From positions 1 through 31,248 of IMG/VR virus record IMGVR_UViG_3300042291_001586: DNA of 31,248 nucleotides, one strand, 5' to 3'. A program made the position numbers and the translations under genes. The DNA comes from a virus. Positions 28,432-31,248 of this stretch are shown here, one piece after another (position 1 is the first letter of the stretch; each line of letters begins with the position of its first letter). The notes under the pieces are model-generated. The model ran no database searches. It was not told the DNA's origin and saw nothing but the letters and a program-made list of their open reading frames with translations.

Positions 28432-28877
28432 TGTTGCCTAATGGAAACTTGTCAGATCTCATGTATCCAATGACAGCAGACATATACTACTCTACTTCTG
28501 AGCAAAGTTCTTTTGGGGAAATGGTAAACACTTGGTCTTTTGATAGAGTAATTAATTGCTCAGCCATAAAAGAAAGACCAGATTCTTCTGTTATAAATGC
28601 TATTAGCTCAGAAAAATTTATTGAATATTCTTATAAATTAGATTTTAGAACAGCAGATGAAATATTAAAATCAAGTGACGACATTTCTTATCCCATAACA
28701 GGAATTCTAGTAACAAATATAAAAGACCCAAGTGGAAAAGTTGTTTGGTTTGAAGTTTTAGATGAGCCAACTGTTTTTGAAATAGGAAACATAGAACCCA
28801 TGTTCGACCCTTTTCATAATTTCTTTGGATACAGAATTTTTCTAAGACGGGCAGATGATCAGTCTTGTATACTGTAA
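28431..28877 (+). CDS. Head closure / stopper protein
   Basis: A 148-residue protein whose start overlaps the upstream stop (TAATG). It reads LMYPMTADIYYSTSEQSSFGEMVNTWSFDRVINCSAIKERPD, then GILVTNIKDPSGKVVWFEVLDEPTVFEIGNIEPMFDPFHNFFGYRIFLRRAD. The beta-barrel pattern, with W/F at turns and a position third after the capsid gene, fits the head closure (gp16/SPP1-like) component. The family is recognised by synteny and pattern rather than by a motif. It should plug the connector after DNA packaging and join the tail. It overlaps the next frame by 13 bases. Confidence 0.6.
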   Translation: MLPNGNLSDLMYPMTADIYYSTSEQSSFGEMVNTWSFDRVINCSAIKERPDSSVINAISSEKFIEYSYKLDFRTADEILKSSDDISYPITGILVTNIKDPSGKVVWFEVLDEPTVFEIGNIEPMFDPFHNFFGYRIFLRRADDQSCIL

Positions 28878-29554
28878 AAATAAATTCTAAAGAAGCTATG
28901 AAGGTATTGAACAATGTAGTTGAATACTCAGAAGGTTTTATAAAAGAAAGTAAAGCCAAAGAGTCATATGTAGCAAGCAAGTTGGCTAGCACAAGCATTT
29001 CTGCTTTCTATCAATACCTTGATGTTCTTGCTAGAACAAATCCAGGAATGCTTCATCATGTATATGAGTGGGGTCAAGTTGGAGACCCTGGAGCAAGACT
29101 AGTAGAATTAAAAAAGGTTCTTGCTGGAAAGACAGCACAAGTTTCATCAAATTTTTTGTCATCAACAAGCATTCCAGAAAATGGATCAGAGCCTTTCTTT
29201 GATAAGGCAGAGATAATGGAAGAAGGCATAGCCGTTCAGGTAAATGAAGTAAGTGCTCAAGCACTATTCTTTCAAATTGACGGTGAAGAATTTTTTAGAA
29301 CTGGACCAATATTAATAGAAAATCCTGGAGGGGAACAAGTTAGAGGATCTTTTGTTAGAGCCTTTGAAGAGTTCTATAACAATTATTTTGATCAGGTATA
29401 TCTAAGGTCTATAAGATTTTACGATCATTTTACAAAGTCAAGAGAGTTTGAATCAGGATTTAATTCTGCAGTAAAATCAAGAAGTGCAGGGTCCATTGGT
29501 AGGCAGTCAGCCCTGAGTTGGATAATTAATGCACCAGGAGAAGATTATGAGTAA
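28865..29554 (+). CDS. Minor capsid / tail-completion protein
   Basis: A 229-residue protein. The start is a TTG at 28865, overlapping the upstream gene; the product begins MYTVKINSKEAMKVLNNVVEYSEGFIKESKA, the normal N-terminus of this family, so the later ATG at 28899 is less likely. The signature LARTNPGMLHHVYEWGQVGDPGARLVELKKVLAGK (about 55-90), then FDKAEIMEEGIAVQV and FRTGPILIENPGGEQVRGSF, is typical of an actinophage connector-region protein. It lies where the tail-completion gene (HK97 gp10-like) is expected. Translational coupling to the upstream gene is likely. Confidence 0.7.
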   Translation: MYTVKINSKEAMKVLNNVVEYSEGFIKESKAKESYVASKLASTSISAFYQYLDVLARTNPGMLHHVYEWGQVGDPGARLVELKKVLAGKTAQVSSNFLSSTSIPENGSEPFFDKAEIMEEGIAVQVNEVSAQALFFQIDGEEFFRTGPILIENPGGEQVRGSFVRAFEEFYNNYFDQVYLRSIRFYDHFTKSREFESGFNSAVKSRSAGSIGRQSALSWIINAPGEDYE

Positions 29555-30065
29555 TTTAGTAGAACCAGTAATAAATAAATATATATGGAAGCAGTTTGAG
29601 CTTAATGGAGCAGCCAATGTTCCTGGATTTTCTTTTTCAACATATGGAGGTGTCACTCCAATCTTTCCTGTTTCAGATAATAAATCAGGGGATGCAAAAT
29701 GGGGACCTAAACCCTACATTATATATGACTCTTTCATGAAGGGAAGAGTAAGCAACAAGTATTTTTATCCAGTTAAGTGTGCTCAGATGATGTACTCAAT
29801 AAGAGGAGCAAGCCTAGAAGAGATTTTTTATTGGAGAGATTTTATCATTAATATTGCAGATAGAGAAGACAGAACAGCCTTTGATGTAAATCAATTTGCT
29901 GGTCAAAATATACAGAATAACAAAATAAACTTTCATTGCATAAATGCTTCTCAGGTCAACTATGTAGGTAATAGCACAGAAACTGCGGGACTTCAAAAAA
30001 CATTTTCAACTAATGTAGTTATAAAATATGACTATCACACGACAAACATCTATAATAATGGCTAA
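29547..30065 (+). CDS. Tail terminator-like protein
   Basis: A 172-residue protein; ATG 29547 with AGGAGA upstream is preferred to ATG 29529. It overlaps the previous gene by 8 bases. Segments are SNLVEPVINKYIWKQFELNGAANVPGFSFSTYGGVTPIFPVSDNKSGDAKWGPKPYIIYDSFMKGR, LEEIFYWRDFIINIADREDRTA and TFSTNVVIKYDYHTTNIYNN. The final gene before the major tail protein in this order is usually the tail terminator, which caps the tail tube. The alternating strand pattern fits, but the family is inferred from order. Confidence 0.6.
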   Translation: MSNLVEPVINKYIWKQFELNGAANVPGFSFSTYGGVTPIFPVSDNKSGDAKWGPKPYIIYDSFMKGRVSNKYFYPVKCAQMMYSIRGASLEEIFYWRDFIINIADREDRTAFDVNQFAGQNIQNNKINFHCINASQVNYVGNSTETAGLQKTFSTNVVIKYDYHTTNIYNNG

Positions 30066-30075
30066 ATTATGCCAT

Positions 30076-30081
30076 TATAAT
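30076..30081 (+). promoter_or_regulatory. Possible -10 TATAAT upstream of the major tail protein
   Basis: TATAAT at 30076-30081 lies 98 bases before the major tail protein ATG and 5 bases before the ATG of a 27-residue micro-ORF. It could drive a leadered major tail message. Confidence 0.4.
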
Positions 30082-30085
30082 AAAG

Positions 30086-30169
30086 ATGAGGAAACGCCCC
30101 ACGCCAAGCAACAAAGGCAATAAGTGTAATAAATGTAATACAAATAAAATAAAAAGAAATAAGGGGTGA
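30086..30169 (+). CDS. 27-residue basic micro-ORF with a CxxC
   Basis: ATG 30086 to TGA 30167-30169; the product is Lys/Arg/Asn-rich with CNKC and no recognised family. Its stop sits inside the Shine-Dalgarno region of the major tail gene (AAGGGG, 30161-30166). It may be a leader peptide or chance; no good ribosome site precedes it. Confidence 0.25.
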   Translation: MRKRPTPSNKGNKCNKCNTNKIKRNKG

Positions 30170-30178
30170 AATAAAAAT

Positions 30179-30862
30179 ATGGCAACTTTAGGTGATTCAA
30201 GAAATATTATCGTAGGTGCAGCTCAGATCTTCGTAGCAAGATCATCTTCACTTAAGTATATTGAAGGCACAGCACCAGCACAATACTCATTCGATGCAGC
30301 AGCAGGATCTGATATTCCAGCATTCGTTGATGGAACACGTTATGCAGATTCATTGTCAGCAGCGGGAGCTTCTGCCAACTGGAGAAACATTGGTTTTACC
30401 ATGAACGGTCTAGAAATTCAGTTCCAGCCAGACTTCGGTGAGGTTCAGGTAGATCAGCTCCTTGACGTAGCTCGTCTATACAAGCAGGGTATGCAGGTCA
30501 ACCTAGTAACAGCATTTGCTGAAGGTACTCTAGAGAATCTAGTAGTAGCAACAGCAGGTGCTGATGCAGACTATAATGACACTGATCCAGATGAAGTAAC
30601 AATGGTTATGCAAGCTGGTAATCTTGGTGAGGTTCCACTAGAACGTGCAATTATAGCTATCGGTCCAGGATCTGGTGATCCAGACGCTACAGGTGCAGAC
30701 AGTGTTGAGCGTGTTTACGTTGCTCACCGTGCCCTCTCAATTGAGAGTGTAACGGCTTCAGCAAAACGTGACGAGCCAACAATGTTCGAGGTATCTTTCC
30801 GTCTACTACCAGCATCAAATGGTTCATACGGCAAGATTGTAGACCGCGTACTAGGTCCGTAA
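30179..30862 (+). CDS. Major tail protein (tail tube)
   Basis: A 227-residue protein with AAGGGGTGA upstream of the ATG. It begins ATLGDSRNIIVGAAQIFVARSSSLKYIEGTAPA, and contains GFTMNGLEIQFQPDFGEVQVDQLLDVARLYKQGMQVNLVTAFAEGTLENLVVA. It ends AHRALSIESVTASAKRDEPTMFEVSFRLLPASNGSYGKIVDRV, the beta-sandwich plan of long-tailed phage tube proteins. Codon use is GC-richer than the neighbours and similar to the capsid gene, suiting abundant expression. A strong terminator follows, then the promoter of the tail assembly chaperone gene. Confidence 0.85.
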   Translation: MATLGDSRNIIVGAAQIFVARSSSLKYIEGTAPAQYSFDAAAGSDIPAFVDGTRYADSLSAAGASANWRNIGFTMNGLEIQFQPDFGEVQVDQLLDVARLYKQGMQVNLVTAFAEGTLENLVVATAGADADYNDTDPDEVTMVMQAGNLGEVPLERAIIAIGPGSGDPDATGADSVERVYVAHRALSIESVTASAKRDEPTMFEVSFRLLPASNGSYGKIVDRVLGP

Positions 30863-30892
30863 TAACAATTTAATAAAAACTAAATAGTATAT

Positions 30893-30936
30893 ACTTAGTC
30901 CCGTTCAGCCAAAAGGTTGGACGGGCTAAGTTTTTA
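30893..30936 (+). terminator. Rho-independent terminator after the major tail gene
   Basis: Stem ACTTAG-CCCGTTCAGCC / GGTTGGACGGGCTAAGT with a bulged T and AAAA loop (30893-30931), followed by TTTTTA. A long stable hairpin with T-run. Confidence 0.85.
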
Positions 30937-30943
30937 CATGCCT

Positions 30944-30953
30944 ATGATATAAT
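30944..30953 (+). promoter_or_regulatory. Extended -10 promoter ATGATATAAT
   Basis: Exact 10-mer eight bases beyond the terminator T-run and 28 bases before ATG 30981. AAGGA lies in between. Confidence 0.75.
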
Positions 30954-30980
30954 TTATATATAACCCCAGAAAGGATTATA

Positions 30981-31248
30981 ATGGCAACGAGCGTATATGA
31001 AACAGTAGAAGTAGAGCTAATTGATGGAGTAAACATCAAGATGCGACCACTAAAGATTACACTTCTTCGTGACTTTATGAAGGAGTTCCAGAAGATTGGT
31101 GATGAAGATATTGCATCTGACAACATTAAGTCAATGGACCTGCTTCTTGATTGTGCAGTAATTGCAATGAAGCAGTACAACGAGGATTACGCAACAAAAG
31201 AAAAGCTAGAAGAGGTCATTGATCTACCAACGGTGTACAAAATTATTG
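30981..31248 (+). CDS. Tail assembly chaperone (5' part)
   Basis: The frame is open to the end of the window (89 codons). It reads TSVYETVEVELIDGVNIKMRPLKITLLRDFMKEFQKIGDED, then LLLDCAVIAMKQYNEDYATKEKLEEVIDLPTVYKII. The first-strand pattern VELIDG..I.MRPLKI..LR.F and the helices after match the tail assembly chaperone (gpG-like) found right after the major tail gene. Such genes usually make a second, longer product by a programmed frameshift near their 3' end; that region lies beyond the window. Confidence 0.7.
   Translation, partial: MATSVYETVEVELIDGVNIKMRPLKITLLRDFMKEFQKIGDEDIASDNIKSMDLLLDCAVIAMKQYNEDYATKEKLEEVIDLPTVYKII

Noticed and set aside
1-31248. tRNA genes, insertion sequences, integrase or attachment sites
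   Set aside because: All gaps are short (about 200 bases at most) and none shows a cloverleaf, transposase frame, or paired direct repeats at borders.

Overview
This window is a stretch of an AT-rich tailed-phage (Caudoviricetes) genome, most likely a siphovirus. It carries the head module, the head-tail connector genes and the major tail protein at the right, and a very large tail-fibre/adhesin region at the left. Several protein families resemble those of actinobacteriophages: an r1t-type holin, a LamG tail protein with an AEKIFSEHPLALWPLD-like start, a PASTA-domain virion protein, and the tail-completion protein with HHVYEWGQVGDPGARL. A low-GC aquatic actinobacterium is therefore my best inference for the host. 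That is inference, not something the sequence proves.

Layout. 1-2175: small tail/adhesin genes, ending in a PASTA-domain protein. 2260-3724: very AT-rich accessory genes, including a zinc-ribbon microprotein and a 2OG-Fe(II) oxygenase. 3747-4266: a two-gene membrane (holin) pair closed by a strong terminator. 4353-14823: an array of at least nine tail-fibre or receptor-binding proteins with small partner proteins. It includes tandem paralogues, glycine-rich adhesins, a sulfotransferase translationally coupled between two adhesins, and gene remnants. 14963-18694: a 1243-residue LamG tail protein. 18748-19842: a glycosyltransferase. 19924-20829 (minus strand): a secreted lysozyme/transglycosylase-like lysin and a small unknown gene. 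20899-22848: a B12-dependent class II ribonucleotide reductase. 22888-30862: a small conserved protein, portal, protease-scaffold, major capsid protein, connector genes, tail terminator and major tail protein. 30981-end: start of the tail assembly chaperone.

Control. The perfect 10-mer ATGATATAAT (an extended -10, TGnTATAAT, with no recognisable -35) occurs nine times on the plus strand. Every copy lies within 35 bases of a start codon of a virion or lysis gene, and close variants precede several more. In at least three genes the ATG sits 7-8 bases after the -10, so those messages are probably leaderless. The others carry a normal Shine-Dalgarno site. Metabolic and lysis genes (glycosyltransferase, lysin, reductase) instead have -35/-10 promoters with 17-18 base spacers. 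Terminators followed at once by ATGATATAAT promoters bracket the capsid and major tail genes.

Most notable: the promoter array with mixed leaderless and SD initiation; a likely nested in-frame scaffold start inside the protease gene; a sulfotransferase stitched between two adhesin genes, plus a truncated second one; and a fibre region that looks like a record of repeated recombination (tandem paralogues, micro-ORF duplicates, composition breaks). I found no tRNA, CRISPR array, insertion sequence or integrase. No terminase lies next to the portal gene. No gap longer than about 200 bases is without a gene.
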